From: Colius striatus
Taxonomy: Eukaryota; Chordata; Aves; Coliiformes; Coliidae
DNA length: 64,000 bases
NCBI RefSeq assembly: GCF_028858725.1
Contig: NC_084759.1
Span: forward strand, 134,584,171-134,648,170
Reading direction: 5' to 3'
Of this stretch, positions 62,634 through 64,000 are shown in pieces. The notes under the pieces were generated by a model, which was given only the letters and a program-made list of their open reading frames with translations, ran no database searches and was not told the origin of the DNA. The stretch's first letter is position 1. Every line of letters starts with the position of its first letter. The position numbers were made by a program, and so were the translations under genes.

Positions 62634-62822
62634 TTTTACTGTGAGGGTGAGGGAGCAGTGGAACAGGCTGCCCAGAGGGGTTGTGGAGTCTCCTTCCTTG
62701 GAGGTCTTGAAGACCCACCTGGACATGTTCCTATGTGACCTGATGTAGGTGGACTTGCTTCTGCAGGGGAATTGGACTAAATGATCTCTAAAGGTCCCTT
62801 CCAACCCTACCATTCAATGATT
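62634..62822 (+). mobile_element. CR1 LINE 3' end
   Basis: TTTTACTGTGAGGGTGAGGG, then GGAACAGGCTGCCCAGAGGG, ending CCCTTCCAACCCTACCATTC then AATGATTA. It is about 190 bases long and little diverged. Confidence 0.92.
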
Positions 62823-64000
62823 ACTTTTTGCCCCTGCATTTTGAGGCTTGAACCTACCAAAGTCTCATGACAGCCAACAAAAGAGAAAATTCAAACAAGG
62901 CACGTCTCTATTTCGTACGGGAAAGCTTCACTTTTAGGAAGTGAAGCAGAAAAGAAACCCCAGGAGATGCTGCCTGATTAACAAGTCTGCGGGTGCTGGC
63001 AGTGAGCTCTGCAAGGTTGAAAGCAAACTCAGTGTAACCGTTGGCACTTGTTCCACGTAGGAATACTAAGTTCATTTTTTTGCGCTTCCTGATGCTCGCT
63101 GCTGTGGTTGTGAGCTGATAGAAGGCAATGCTTTGACTTCCTGAATCCCCTAAATAAAACATCCTTTCTGTATAGATGTTTTCAAAGAAAGGCGCGTTGT
63201 GTCTTCTGCTTCAGTTGAACTTTTGTATTTGGCTCTTTGAATGAACAACTTTGGTCCTTAAACAGTTGGAAACTTATTTCAAAAGGCTTGACTGTATTGC
63301 AAGGAAAAATATCTTTTCTTTAATGGTTTTGAGCTGCTCTCAGAAGTTTATTTACATAGCTGTTGTATTGTGCTACAGTTTGAAGGCCATCCAAGCTTCC
63401 TCTTTAATCGGAACTCCTTCTACTTAAATAATTAATTCACAAATAACTTCAGTTTTCAAAGTTTGTTTCTTTCGAGAGATCATTATTGCAAACCAGCGAT
63501 AATTTAAATACTTGAATGAATACATATATTAGCTCCTGTGAATTCAGACATAGCAAACATCAAGTCAGCCAGTCTCCATCCATGTCTGCGTGCTGTAACA
63601 TGAATGAGTGCGCCTGGATAGTGAGGGTGCAAAGCTCATGCCCACACACTAGTGAAAACCCCGAAATATCACTTGTCAGAGCTGTGCATTTTCAAGACCA
63701 CCTCTAATGTTGAGAAAAACATATTTCCCTCCAATAGAAAGTCCTTTCTAAAACCAGGTCTTATGCATTTAGCTGGAATTTTTTGTTCCTACTAAGCCAG
63801 GTTGAACAGAGTGAGTAGGGCAGCACTTGAATGCTCTGTATTCTGGTTTTATGGTTCTCAATCAGGTAATGACATTTATTTTGCATGATTCACTACACTT
63901 TTATTATGTTACCAAATCATATTTATCTCTGTCAGGCCATTTTTTTTTTCCCAAGGTATTCTAGTTGTAGGTTGCTTTTTTTTTTTTTTAATCAGATGGC
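62823..64000. other. Intergenic region to the window edge
   Basis: No supported gene, RNA or young repeat. Short poly-T runs near 63940 and 63977. Confidence 0.5.

Noticed and set aside
38491..64000. ITPR2 or SSPN exons
   Set aside because: Expected on this flank from mammalian gene order, but no matching protein segment was recognised on either strand.
1..64000. CRISPR arrays, tRNA or rRNA genes
   Set aside because: No regularly spaced repeats, cloverleaf-like genes or rRNA-like blocks were noticed. This was by reading only; a covariance-model scan was not possible.

Overview
The window looks like avian nuclear DNA, most likely from a neoavian bird. Vertebrate genes split by GT-AG introns sit in AT-rich sequence. 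There are many CR1 retrotransposon 3' ends on both strands, LTRs of a type common in birds, and a 5'-truncated endogenous gammaretrovirus-like element. No bacterial features, CRISPR array, tRNA or rRNA gene was seen.

Region 1 (1-6.7 kb) holds the 5' end of FGFR1OP2 on the minus strand: two coding exons, with the rest of the gene beyond the left edge. It shares a CpG-island promoter (about 5.06-6.7 kb) head to head with INTS13. The island carries two perfect TCTCGCGAGA elements, one near-match, a perfect CRE palindrome and a CCAAT box.

Region 2 (6.5-26.8 kb) is the complete INTS13 gene (asunder, Integrator subunit 13) on the plus strand. Sixteen coding exons join without any phase conflict into a 706-residue protein. 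The gene ends with a canonical polyadenylation signal. CR1 copies lie in its first and last introns.

Region 3 (30.6-38.5 kb, minus strand) is the most unusual part. It is a decayed dystroglycan (DAG1)-related gene that retains a signal-peptide exon, a first cadherin-like domain split over two exons, the alpha-dystroglycan N-terminal domain with a furin-type basic site, a Ser/Thr-rich mucin-like stretch, a second cadherin-like domain and an SEA-like segment. It carries an in-frame TAA and at least four frame changes, and no transmembrane or cytoplasmic part is recognisable. The neighbouring INTS13 reading frame is flawless, so these are probably real lesions rather than poor sequence.

Region 4 (38.5-64 kb) is gene-poor. 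It contains CR1 copies, a minus-oriented solo LTR with a perfect 5-bp target duplication (54,043-54,597), a second solo LTR with a near-perfect duplication (55,509-56,503), and a truncated class I endogenous retrovirus (about 57.49-60.97 kb). That element has broken pol, broken env surface sequence, a 216-codon open env transmembrane frame and a 3' LTR. No exon of ITPR2 or SSPN, which I expect on this flank from mammalian gene order, was recognised.
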